45,376 nt of DNA from Bacteroidota bacterium (GTDB lineage: Bacteria; Bacteroidota; Rhodothermia; Rhodothermales; Salinibacteraceae): contig JAAAOT010000364.1 of the NCBI GenBank assembly GCA_009908725.1, forward strand, positions 1 to 45,376. The letters run 5' to 3'. Shown here in pieces: positions 9,001 to 16,422 of the stretch. The notes below the pieces were generated by a model. The model worked only from the letters and a program-made list of their open reading frames with translations, was not told the DNA's origin and did not search any database. How positions within the stretch are numbered: position 1 is the first letter of the stretch; each line of letters starts with the position of its first letter. Made by a program: the position numbers and the translations under genes.

Positions 9001-9998
9001 TTGATGCGGTACCCTTCTTCGATAAACGCTCGCTGAGCCGACCGGTTGGCTTCTGCCTCGTCCGCGTGCAGGTCGCCGAGGGTCTTACCAATGATCTGAC
9101 TCCGGTCGTCGGTCCCGTACATCCGGGCTAACGCGTCGTTGCATTCTTCCACGCGAGAGGCATCCAGGAAGAGGTCGACCTGGTCCTCAATGGGCATGTC
9201 GATCGACACCGGCGGGTGCATCTCCATTCGATAAATGCCCTGCTCACTCTCCGCGACGAAGCGGCGATAGCGCACGTTGGCGATGGCGTCGGCATGGCCG
9301 CGGACGGCCGTCGCCGCCAGGCGGGCAGCATCCCGGAGCGTTCGACGGATTTCGTCGCGGTTGGGAGTCGTGGACGGGGAAGAGGCCAGGCCGTCGAGAT
9401 CGGTCAGTGTTTCACGCAAGGGCCTGCGACTCTCGGCCGACATCAAGATCAGCACACCCCACGGACCGGGCATGGCGTCGAATCGCTTTCCCCCGGACCG
9501 CGCCGTTCCTCCGTTTCTTCGGGCGTGAACCGGTTCCGGGCCGACGTCTCCTCGAAGCGGAATCGCAGCGAGGGCCGGCGCCGACGGCTGGCCCGCCCGG
9601 CCGGTACCGGGCTGTCCCTCTCGAGCGGGCTCCTTCCGTGCGGGGGCCTCGCCATTTGCTTGAGACGATCCGTCCGGTCGGCCGAAGAGGTCGTCGATCA
9701 ACACCGCGCCATCGCCGTGGGCGCAGACGCGAGCGGCGAGCGTCGACAGGGCTGTCTTGTCCGGCCCGTCTTCTGGCGATTCGCTGTTGGCGTGAACGAC
9801 GGAGAGCTGCCAGTCGACCGGAAGGGCATCTCCGGCCCGGGGGGAGGGCGTTGACGGGAGGAGGATCCCAGCCCATTCCAGTCCCGTCGCGGATGTAGCC
9901 AATCTGAGGACCCGCTCAAGCGCCTCGCGGAGTTCCTCCGGAGGGGGACTGCCCGCCGTGTTCTGTGCGTCCGATTTGAGGAGGTCGCGTACGTGCAT
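6075..9998 (-). CDS. Large soluble hybrid sensor histidine kinase: GAF, PAS x4, GAF, PAS, HisKA, HATPase
   Basis: The protein has about 1307 residues from ATG 9998 (MHVRDLLKSD). ATG 10031 and the longest frame from 10088 are alternatives. In order it has: an N-terminal GAF-like domain interrupted by a low-complexity insert (~130-190); PAS domains beginning near RYRRFVAESE, LLASTLDTYP, RLSLHVEHSP and LLRGVADTSA; a GAF domain (ILRFTAEAAQ...); a fifth PAS (RWKALVEHHP); a HisKA dimerisation helix with the phosphorylatable His in SHEIRTPL (about residue 1086); and a HATPase with N box NALKFTPEGG, G1 DTGIGIPD and G2 GTGLGLA. There is no membrane helix and no receiver domain, so it should sense a cytoplasmic signal and phosphorylate a separate partner. 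No response regulator is adjacent; the only one in the window is single-domain, at 39379-39777. Ligands cannot be read from the sequence. Confidence 0.93.
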   Translation of the reverse strand: MHVRDLLKSDAQNTAGSPPPEELREALERVLRLATSATGLEWAGILLPSTPSPRAGDALPVDWQLSVVHANSESPEDGPDKTALSTLAARVCAHGDGAVLIDDLFGRPDGSSQANGEAPARKEPAREGQPGTGRAGQPSAPALAAIPLRGDVGPEPVHARRNGGTARSGGKRFDAMPGPWGVLILMSAESRRPLRETLTDLDGLASSPSTTPNRDEIRRTLRDAARLAATAVRGHADAIANVRYRRFVAESEQGIYRMEMHPPVSIDMPIEDQVDLFLDASRVEECNDALARMYGTDDRSQIIGKTLGDLHADEAEANRSAQRAFIEEGYRINNVVTQEPDRDGNLCYFSNTAFSIIIDGAVHRVWGIQQDITAIKETEAALHHSERLLASTLDTYPYATAIFDPDLRYLYANELAAESSHEDVDGMIGKRPETLYPSGIWEPLLPFLKRCRDQARFVQKMVTVERDGTERIIIASFVPLLNEQDRLESIIASTRDVTEERRAKENLRQSEQRLSLHVEHSPLAFVEWDLDGRIVKWNPAAEQIFGYSAREARGLHVADLSPVADRDETLSIWQEVTSDRKTVSQLRRRNLTKAGRLILCEWSMTPLVDHTGDAIGVAATAQDVTQEVQAREALQQERDLLRGVADTSAAGIIVADPNGNVSFANTRAETLLQSRRSVLSENFLEARFWAARDANGTMFSAEDLPFQRVLRTGDPVFDVEMVLDRPGQDVILSINAAPIHDDEGNVVQIVIVMEDITDRMARQLRIREHNEILARLAKMQVDMRDDVDGILRFTAEAAQDAFGTDRVSIWRRDEKTDDFVCVEVAGPGQSDDIGMRIGKPAYKKYLRAIQDRRAVCSEDVHRDERLRKLTAYNQERDIGSTLDAPVRIGGELVGLVSAEHIGERRSWSADLKNFAGSVADVVAQTFIVLEQDRSRAALQRSEQRWKALVEHHPGGVLISIDGRAVYANAAALNILGADSVDDLPSKQLLTIVDEEYREQYKERLRTVADDRQTTSPWEHDIIGLDGVHRTIVTQSVPITYREQAAAQTVVRDVTERRRREEQLRKAKEDAQQMNRLKTTFLANMSHEIRTPLTSIIGFAEILETEAPEPTDDIATIIGESSQRLLRTLNSVLDLSKLEAGAVQLTPEHIDVAERTNASTRIFNSRANESSIDLSTRFPEEPAYAKLDESALDRVLDNLIGNALKFTPEGGEVHVAVDVNENTVTITVDDTGIGIPDAFRESIFEPFLQASDDRDDKHAGTGLGLAITHRLVDMMDGQITVASTVGEGTTFSVTFPRARPPECSEGQQ

Positions 9999-10329
9999 GG
10001 CGGGTGGGTGACGCACCGGGCGCGGCGTCATTATCCAGCAAAGGTCGTCGGAGCATGCAGCGGAATTTTGTGTTTCCAGAGCATGCAAATTTAAAACTAC
10101 GAAATCCTCATCGCGTCGTCGAACGATCGATGAAAGAAGTTTCTATTAAGCCTCGCTAACCCGCTCGTTTATGGCACGGGTCCGCCGATTCGAACGATGG
10201 TACTGCCGGTTTCACCGCCGGTCCGTTTGCCCGTCTGTGGATGCAATGTATCTGAACCACTATGTATGAAGGCTTTTTGCCTGCGTCCGCAGCCGGGGAA
10301 GCCCGATCGGTCTGCCCGCCGTCTAACGG
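9999..10329. other. Intergenic stretch between the kinase start and the DUF819 gene end
   Basis: About 330 bases if the kinase starts at 9998. Bases 9999-10088 stay open in the kinase frame and may be coding if an upstream start is used. The AT-richer part at 10085-10175 probably carries the kinase promoter. I could not define a -33/-7 pair, and no other gene or RNA is visible. Confidence 0.4.
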
Positions 10330-11544
10330 TCACATTAAGACCGTGTGTACATATCTCAGGGCTTCCGCACAGAACATCGTGACGTAGACCCCCAGAATGT
10401 AGCCCGCCACGCCCATCAGGAGTCCGACGGGGGCGAGGCTGGGCACGTATACGCCTGCGACGATCGGGGCACTGGCGGCGCCCCCTACGTTGGCCATGCT
10501 ACCGGTGGCGACGAAAAAGAGCGGCGACTTGGACACAATGGCTGCTCCAAAGAGAAGCGTTACGTGAACGGCCAGCCAGACGATTCCAGCTACAAGATAC
10601 AGGGGTGCGTCAAGCACAGCAGCCAGATCTGCGCTTGCGCCGATCGAGGTGAGAAGAAGGTAGAGCGCGGCGTATCCGATGCGGGAGGCGCCGTCCTTTT
10701 CGAGTTCTCGAGCGGGTGTGAACGAAAGGAGGAGGCCGGCGGTGACGACGACGAGGATCGTCCACGTGCCGGCACTGATGACGGTCGGCTCGCCCAGTTC
10801 CGGAAGTCGGGCGCCCAGTGCTTCGGCAGCAAGGGTGGCACCGAGGCCAAGGCCAAGAATGATGACGAACTTGCCCAGAGTGATCGGAACGCGGTCGGTG
10901 GCGATTTCCTCGAGCTGCTGCTGGAGTTTGTCGATCACACCGCGGCTGGCGCCGACCCACCGGTCGAATTGCTGCTGATAGGCGCTGAGGAAAATCAGGA
11001 TGCCCATCCACCCGTAGCCGGCCACGACGTCAACAACCAGGAGAGGGGCCAGGGTGGAGTCCGGTGTGCTCACGTATTCCTTGATAAAGACCATGTTGGC
11101 CGTTCCCCCGATCCAACTTCCGGAGAGGGCGGCGAATCCCTTCCAGGCGACGGGGTCGCTGAAGAAGCCGCCGAACAGGAAGAAGGCGATGGGTGCGCCA
11201 ATCACGATGCCCAGGGTCCCGATGAGCATCATTAACAGAGCGCGTGGTCCGAGTCGGAGAATCGCTCGAATGTCGACCGTGATCATAAGTAGAAAAAGGG
11301 AAAACGGGAGTAGATAGGCGGACATCCACTCGTACACCGGAGATGAGGACGGCGTAACCCCGAAGGTGGTCAACATCATCGGGATGAAATATGCCCAGAT
11401 GACCGGTGGGGCAAATTTGAAGAGCGGCTCGAGCTTTTCGACCGAAGACAGAGCGAAGACGCCGGCGAGAACCGATGCCAGGACGGCAATGACGGTTAAC
11501 GGCTCGGTGAAGAGGGGGGCGGGACTGGCAAGGATAGGAATCAC
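10330..11544 (-). CDS. DUF819-family integral membrane protein, putative transporter
   Basis: The protein has 404 residues and is hydrophobic throughout, with about ten to eleven predicted helices. The family-like features are the SGSWIGGTANMVFIKEY segment in the middle and the C-terminal GSMANVGGAASAPIVAG loop. Both are Gly/Ala/Asn-rich re-entrant-type motifs of DUF819 (YjcL-like) proteins, which resemble secondary transporters with inverted repeats; no substrate is established. A hydrophilic segment rich in Gln (KLQQQLEEIA) separates the two halves. It starts at ATG 11544. The gene stands alone, divergent from hemA across 527 bases. I see no clear terminator after its stop. Confidence 0.8.
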   Translation of the reverse strand: MIPILASPAPLFTEPLTVIAVLASVLAGVFALSSVEKLEPLFKFAPPVIWAYFIPMMLTTFGVTPSSSPVYEWMSAYLLPFSLFLLMITVDIRAILRLGPRALLMMLIGTLGIVIGAPIAFFLFGGFFSDPVAWKGFAALSGSWIGGTANMVFIKEYVSTPDSTLAPLLVVDVVAGYGWMGILIFLSAYQQQFDRWVGASRGVIDKLQQQLEEIATDRVPITLGKFVIILGLGLGATLAAEALGARLPELGEPTVISAGTWTILVVVTAGLLLSFTPARELEKDGASRIGYAALYLLLTSIGASADLAAVLDAPLYLVAGIVWLAVHVTLLFGAAIVSKSPLFFVATGSMANVGGAASAPIVAGVYVPSLAPVGLLMGVAGYILGVYVTMFCAEALRYVHTVLM

Positions 11545-12071
11545 AGTCAGTCATTCGGTGAGACAGGCAGGCGAGGGCATGGAGCACCCGCGTCAAAATG
11601 GCGGCGGGAGCAGACACGTGCAACATCGCAAGCCGTCCAACCCGCACGGCGCCTGGACCGTACAGGGACGCCTTCCGGTGCCGTTGCCCGGTGGGCGTGT
11701 GGAGATCGTGCGGCCTTCGTGGAGGCCGTTTCAATACGTGCGAAGACGGGACCTACTGGGCAGCTAAACATGTTTTCTACATGTATCCGATATGCTGGCG
11801 CTTGACCTGCAGGGTACGTTTTCCTCGAAGCACAGAATTGCCCCCGCACGGTCGGTGGGGCATTCCCCCACATACGGAATTATCCGGAGTCTGCACCTTG
11901 CATTCTATATCCGCGGTGGTTTCGCCGCGGGCAGACGGACCGTCCGTACAGGCTGCTGAACGGGCCATTGAGTGAAGATCGGTTCATTTGGTTTTCACCA
12001 CACCCCCTGAACCCGGTAGTCCGTCGGTTGTACGAATCGTTGCATTTGTCTTGGAAAATGGACACCGCTGC
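11545..12071. other. 527-base divergent intergenic region between the DUF819 gene and hemA, rich in inverted repeats
   Basis: No convincing gene is present. Five symmetrical elements lie within about 180 bases: ACATGT twice (11768-11773 and 11779-11784); a hairpin GTGGGG/CCCCAC at 11855-11871; CCGCGG twice (11911-11916, 11925-11930); and ACGGAC-C-GTCCGT at 11935-11947. The last three are 125-220 bases upstream of the hemA start and may form an untranslated-leader structure or operator cluster. I cannot match them to a known riboswitch or regulator box. Confidence 0.45.
11935..11947. promoter_or_regulatory. Near-perfect palindrome upstream of hemA
   Basis: ACGGAC and GTCCGT flank one central C: a 13-base symmetrical site 125 bases before the hemA start codon. 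It directly follows a CCGCGG repeat pair at 11911-11930. Symmetry of this size suits a dimeric repressor or activator. No regulator gene is adjacent, so the role is inferred from position only. Confidence 0.3.
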
Positions 12072-13496
12072 ATGACCTTTTACGCTTTCGGCCTCAATTA
12101 CGAACAGGTCCCGGTGAACGTCACGGAGGCGTTTGCGCTCGACGAAGTGGATCAGCGTCAGCTTTACGCGACGCTCGACCTGTCGGATGACGCCGAGGTT
12201 ATCTTTCTGTCGACGTGCAACCGCACGGAAGTGTATCTCTACGGGGATGCCGCCGACGTGACGGCGATTCAAGAGGCTTTGTCGTCCATGGCCGGCCGGA
12301 CCTTCCCGAAGGATCAGGCCTTCTGGTTCGAGGATGAGGAGGCCATTCTCCACGTGCTTGAGGTCGCCAGCGGTATCCGGTCCATGGTACCCGGCGACGG
12401 GCAAATTCTCTCGCAGGTGAAAGACGCGTATCGCCTCGCTGTAGACGGTGATGCCGTTGACTCGCTGCTGCACCGTCTCATGCACACGGCCTTCCGCGCG
12501 GCGAAACGCGTCGCGACAGAAACCGACCTCTCCAGCGGTGCCGCGTCCGTGTCAACTGCCTCTGTGGCGATGGCGCGTAGATACTTCGGCGAGACGGTGG
12601 ATGATTTCGCCGGTCTCAACATCCTGCTCATTGGTGCCGGAAAAATGGGACGCCTTGCTCTTGGCGCTCTCGATAAGGCGCGTCCCGCCTCTATTTCCGT
12701 GACCAACCGTTCGGCGGAGCGTGCCGAGGCCGTCGCGACGGAACACGACGCAGCGACGATCCCGTGGACGGAACGCCATTCCGCCGTCGCCGCTGCCGAC
12801 TTCGTTATTGTCGCAACCGGCGCCCCGGAGCCAGTCGTTATCGCGGAGAACCTCCCGCCGCGCGATCCCGGCGATGCGACGCTGCTGGTCGACATCGCTA
12901 TGCCGCGCAACATCGACCCGGCGGTGGATGCGTTGACCGGTTTCACCGTCTTCGATCTGGACGATCTGCAGGCGTTCGTGAAGGACACGGAGGCCCGGCG
13001 TACCGCGGAGATTCCGCGTGCCCGAGAGGTCTGCAACGAATTGATGTCGGATTTCGTCACGTGGGTCTTTCACCAGCAGGCTCTCCAGCCCGCCATCCAG
13101 GCCATCCGCGGGACGTTTGACGCGATCCGCGAGCAGGAAGTGGACCGGCACGCCCACCGCACCGACATGAATCGGCAGGAGGTCGATCGCCTCACGAAGT
13201 CGATCATGCAGAAGCTTCTGGCAGTTCCGATTGTGAAGCTCAAAAACGTCGATCCAGACAGCATCGACTTCGTCCGCGGCATCAAACTGCTGCACGCGCT
13301 GTTCTCACGCCCGTCCTGTGAGGACGAGTCGGCGGAGAAGGCGCGTAACGAGTCGGACTACGAGACGCCGTCGCTTTCAGACGCACCGTCCGGATGCCCC
13401 TTCGATACGCATCGAACCAGCGGCTCCGACGATGTCGACGAGCTTCTACGGCGCGCCGTCGCCCTCTCGGATGAAGCCCGTTCATCTGCAGCGTAG
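12072..13496 (+). CDS. hemA: Glutamyl-tRNA reductase, first enzyme of C5 tetrapyrrole synthesis
   Basis: The enzyme reduces glutamyl-tRNA(Glu) to glutamate-1-semialdehyde with NADPH, the entry step to haem, sirohaem and other tetrapyrroles. The 474-residue protein has the catalytic cysteine C49 in STCNRTEVYLY, the substrate-domain segment VASGIRSMVPGDGQILSQVK at about 98-117, the NADPH-binding loop LLIGAGKMG near 185-193, and a C-terminal dimerisation region with LTKSIMQKLLAVP. ATG 12072 (MTFYAFGLNY) was chosen because it aligns with the usual family start. Homologues are usually near 415-430 residues. Here about 55 extra acidic residues, including CPFDTHR, follow the dimerisation domain. It is followed by a strong terminator and then hemC and hemD on the same strand. 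Confidence 0.96.
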   Translation: MTFYAFGLNYEQVPVNVTEAFALDEVDQRQLYATLDLSDDAEVIFLSTCNRTEVYLYGDAADVTAIQEALSSMAGRTFPKDQAFWFEDEEAILHVLEVASGIRSMVPGDGQILSQVKDAYRLAVDGDAVDSLLHRLMHTAFRAAKRVATETDLSSGAASVSTASVAMARRYFGETVDDFAGLNILLIGAGKMGRLALGALDKARPASISVTNRSAERAEAVATEHDAATIPWTERHSAVAAADFVIVATGAPEPVVIAENLPPRDPGDATLLVDIAMPRNIDPAVDALTGFTVFDLDDLQAFVKDTEARRTAEIPRAREVCNELMSDFVTWVFHQQALQPAIQAIRGTFDAIREQEVDRHAHRTDMNRQEVDRLTKSIMQKLLAVPIVKLKNVDPDSIDFVRGIKLLHALFSRPSCEDESAEKARNESDYETPSLSDAPSGCPFDTHRTSGSDDVDELLRRAVALSDEARSSAA

Positions 13497-13520
13497 GCAC
13501 CCGTCCTCATTTGCTCTTCT

Positions 13521-13567
13521 GCCGCACGTCCCGCGACTCCTTTCGCGACGACGTGCGGCGATTTTTA
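13521..13567 (+). terminator. Rho-independent terminator after hemA
   Basis: GCCGCACGTC at 13521-13530 pairs with GACGTGCGGC at 13550-13559, and an inner GCG/CGC stem extends it. ATTTTTAT follows (13561-13568). It lies 25 bases after the hemA stop and 150 bases before hemC, so hemC and hemD probably need their own promoter or read-through. Confidence 0.85.
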
Positions 13568-13720
13568 TGTTAAGCCGACGTGCCGGACGCGTGGAGCCCG
13601 GTGACAGCCTTCGAGGCCCGAACATTCCGTTGACCTCGCGGGTTTTCCGTTTCGTCCGGCAACCGCAGCGGTCGCTGCAATCCGGCGTCTCTGTTCCCTT
13701 TATCTCCGACCGATCTCCGT

Positions 13721-14686
13721 ATGCCCGTTCCGGATCCCCTCGTTATCGGCACCCGCGGCAGTGAACTCGCGCTCTGGCAGGCCAATTTTGTGCGCTCACG
13801 GCTGGAGGCACACGGGCATCGGGTGGAGATCGAGACGATCCTCACGCGGGGCGACCAGGTTCAGGACGTGCCCATTTCCGAAATCGGGGACGAGTCCGTT
13901 TTCACCAAAGAACTCGACCGCGCTCTGCTGGCGGGAGATGTGCATGTCGCCGTTCACTCCCTCAAGGATTTGCCGTCCCACTTGCCGGAGGGCATTACTT
14001 TGGCCGCGATCGGAGAACGCGAAGATCCGGGCGACGCTTTCGTGCCGCACCCGAGCGTCGGAGCAGGGCTTCGCGACCTGCCGGAAGGGGCCACCCTGGC
14101 GACAGCCTCTCTTCGCCGCCGTGCCCAGATCAAATCCTGGCGCCCCGATCTGACGGTCGTTCCCGTGCGCGGTAACGTCGACACGCGACTTGAGAAGCTG
14201 GACGACAGCTCCTGGCACGGGATGGTGCTGGCTATGGCAGGCCTGCTCCGCATGGGTCTCAGCGCCCGCATCCGAGAAGCGTTCCCCGTAGACATCATGG
14301 TGCCGGCCGTCGGGCAGGGGGCACTCGGCATCGCCTGCGCGAGCGACGAACCCGACATCGCGGAGGCTCTCCACGACATGCTTCACCACGACGCCACCGG
14401 CACGGCCGTTATGGCCGAGCGTGCCTTTATGCAGACCGTCGGGGGCGGATGCCAGGTGCCGACCGGGGCCTTCGCCCGGTTCAACGGGGAGGGGGCCATC
14501 GAGATGGACGGCTGCATTGCCGATCTCGATGGTACGGATTCGTTTCGGGAGCACAGGGTCTGCGACCCGGAGGATGCGGAAAGCGAAGCGCGGGATCTTG
14601 CCCAGACACTGCTGGATGTGGGAGGTCGGGAGGTGCTCGACGAAATTCTCGGGGAGCGCGGCCCGCGAACGTCCTTTCATCCGTGA
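13721..14686 (+). CDS. hemC: Hydroxymethylbilane synthase (porphobilinogen deaminase)
   Basis: The enzyme joins four porphobilinogen molecules into hydroxymethylbilane. The 321-residue protein starts with the typical IGTRGSELALWQ and has the catalytic aspartate D83 in VHSLKDLP, the Arg-rich cofactor/substrate loop SLRRRAQI at about 130-137, and the dipyrromethane-cofactor cysteine C244 in GGGCQVPTG. All expected residues are present. ATG 13721 gives a normal start. hemD follows 54 bases downstream, so the two are probably cotranscribed. The terminator between hemA and hemC separates the first dedicated step from these two. Confidence 0.97.
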   Translation: MPVPDPLVIGTRGSELALWQANFVRSRLEAHGHRVEIETILTRGDQVQDVPISEIGDESVFTKELDRALLAGDVHVAVHSLKDLPSHLPEGITLAAIGEREDPGDAFVPHPSVGAGLRDLPEGATLATASLRRRAQIKSWRPDLTVVPVRGNVDTRLEKLDDSSWHGMVLAMAGLLRMGLSARIREAFPVDIMVPAVGQGALGIACASDEPDIAEALHDMLHHDATGTAVMAERAFMQTVGGGCQVPTGAFARFNGEGAIEMDGCIADLDGTDSFREHRVCDPEDAESEARDLAQTLLDVGGREVLDEILGERGPRTSFHP

Positions 14687-14740
14687 CGTCCCGGCGGATC
14701 CGACCCGATCGACCGTGCCGCTGAACCTATCCCGAGGTCC

Positions 14741-15484
14741 ATGTCTGTTGACGTCGTTCTTCTTCGAAGTTCAGATGAGCCGGACCGGTACATTCAGGCC
14801 TTCGACGAAGCGGGTCTCAACGCGGTCTGTCGTCCGGTTCTGGCGTTCGAGTTTCCGTATCAAGACGCCCTGACCGAGCAACTTCAGGCGCCGGGCACCG
14901 TGGGTGCGCTCGTCGTGACGAGTCCGCGCGCCGCCGCTGCCATCGAGCGTATTTTTCGCATTTCCCCGGACCTGGCGTCGACATGGGCCGATCGGCCGGT
15001 TTTCGTGGTTGGACCCAAAACGGCGGCTTCGGTCCGCGCGCTCGGTCTGCGCCCAGTCGGGGAAGAGGCCGGACGGGCGGCGAATCTGGTCGACCGGATT
15101 CGCGATGCATGGAACAACGAGACAATTCAGGCGCCGCTCCTGTTTTTAAGCGGGAATCGAAGGAAAGACACCCTTCCGGAGGGCCTGAAAGCGGCCGGAA
15201 TCCCGTTTTCTGAACAGGTCGTGTATCAAACGGCGACGCGATCCTCGATTCAGATTCCACAGTCCGCTCGCTGGCTGGTGTTCTTCAGCCCATCCGGTGT
15301 TGAGGCTGTGCGGAAGGCCGAGATTCATCCGGGGGATTACCGGACCGCGGCGATCGGGCCGACCACGGCAGCTGCGCTCCGTGACGCCGGAGTCACGCCT
15401 GACGCGGTGGCGGAGGCGCCGACGCCGGAGGCGCTGGTTGCAGCGGTTGTGACGGCGATCCGGGACAGGGAAGGTGAGCCGTAA
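14741..15484 (+). CDS. hemD: Uroporphyrinogen-III synthase
   Basis: The protein converts hydroxymethylbilane to uroporphyrinogen III, closing the macrocycle with inversion of ring D. This family is poorly conserved, and the call rests on length (247 residues), fold-type patterns and position directly after hemC. Typical segments are VVTSPRAAAAIERI in domain 1, PVFVVGPKTAASVRALG, LLFLSGNRRKDTLPEGL, and LVFFSPSGVEAV followed by RTAAIGPTTAAALRDAG in domain 2, the usual alternating pattern of HemD. It ends 42 bases before the convergent thiE gene, with no obvious terminator between the stops. Confidence 0.92.
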   Translation: MSVDVVLLRSSDEPDRYIQAFDEAGLNAVCRPVLAFEFPYQDALTEQLQAPGTVGALVVTSPRAAAAIERIFRISPDLASTWADRPVFVVGPKTAASVRALGLRPVGEEAGRAANLVDRIRDAWNNETIQAPLLFLSGNRRKDTLPEGLKAAGIPFSEQVVYQTATRSSIQIPQSARWLVFFSPSGVEAVRKAEIHPGDYRTAAIGPTTAAALRDAGVTPDAVAEAPTPEALVAAVVTAIRDREGEP

Positions 15485-15526
15485 CGTCGGCTGCGGATCC
15501 GGGGTAACGGGATGAAACGCGCACGC

Positions 15527-16270
15527 CTACGCCGTTCGTAGTGCGCCGTCTATTGCTGCGCGGAACCGGGCGGCTGCGCGTTCCGGATTTTTTGACGTAG
15601 CAATGGCGGACAGCACGGCGACCCCGTACGCACCGGCTTCCAGCGTGGGTCGAACCCGGTCGTGCGTGATGCCACCGATCGCGATGACCGGAATCGGGAC
15701 GGCGTCGCACGCCTCCGCGAGAGTTTCCAGACCGACGACAGATTTCGGGTTGCGCTTGCTGCCCGTCTTGAATACGGGTCCGAGCCCGACGTACGTGGCC
15801 CCTTCCTCCAGTGCCTCCTGCACCTGCGACACCGTGTTCGCTGTTGCGCCGATGATTGCGTCCGGGCCCAGCAGGTTGCGCGCCTCGCGGATCGGAAAGT
15901 CTTCCTGTCCGAGATGAACGCCTGCTGCACCGACCGCCTGCGCGAGGTCCAGCCGGTCGTCCACGATCATGGGCATCGAGGCATCCCGGCAAACGGCCTG
16001 TGTAGCCCGCGCCTGCGACAGCACATTGCGAATGCCGCCGTGCTTCTGGCGAAACTGGATGGTGTCGGCTCCACCACGGAGCGCCAAACGGGCCAGTTCA
16101 GCGTGGGAGCGTTGCTGCTGCAGTTTAAAGTCCGTGATGACGTGTAAACGACCGACTCGTCCGTCCTTCTGGGCGGCGTGATGCCTGGAGCGATCGTCCC
16201 CTTCGACGTTGGATTCATCGGCTGATTCGTCATTCGTAGAGGACTGCTCGCCGTCGCTCGGTGAAACCAT
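15527..16270 (-). CDS. thiE: Thiamine-phosphate synthase with an acidic N-terminal extension
   Basis: The enzyme couples hydroxymethylpyrimidine diphosphate and thiazole phosphate to give thiamine phosphate. A TIM-barrel protein of 247 residues from ATG 16270. Visible motifs are DTIQFRQKH (phosphate/pyrimidine site), MIVDDRLDLAQAVGAAGVHL (metal-binding Asp), IGATANTV, YVGLGPVFKTGSK and PVIAIGGIT, then a final phosphate loop AGAYGVAVLSAI. About 45 residues rich in S, D, E and N precede the barrel, longer than usual for the family (about 210-220). The open frame continues upstream to 16579 but would overlap the divergent glycerate kinase start at 16423, so that extension is rejected. No other thiamin gene or TPP riboswitch is visible here. 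Confidence 0.93.
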   Translation of the reverse strand: MVSPSDGEQSSTNDESADESNVEGDDRSRHHAAQKDGRVGRLHVITDFKLQQQRSHAELARLALRGGADTIQFRQKHGGIRNVLSQARATQAVCRDASMPMIVDDRLDLAQAVGAAGVHLGQEDFPIREARNLLGPDAIIGATANTVSQVQEALEEGATYVGLGPVFKTGSKRNPKSVVGLETLAEACDAVPIPVIAIGGITHDRVRPTLEAGAYGVAVLSAIATSKNPERAAARFRAAIDGALRTA

Positions 16271-16422
16271 GACCGGGACTGAAGGTGGGGGAAGAAAGCG
16301 TCTTTTCCGGACGGACGTCCGCTCGGTTCCTCTATGACCTGCCAACGGTGCGGTTTCCGCCTCCGCCGCCGGCGCACCGTCGTACCCCTCACCGCCTTTG
16401 ACTGCCCATATTCGATTCAAGC

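Noticed and set aside
13318-13764. Open frame spanning the hemA-hemC gap
   Set aside because: It overlaps the hemA tail and the hemC start out of frame and crosses a clear terminator hairpin.
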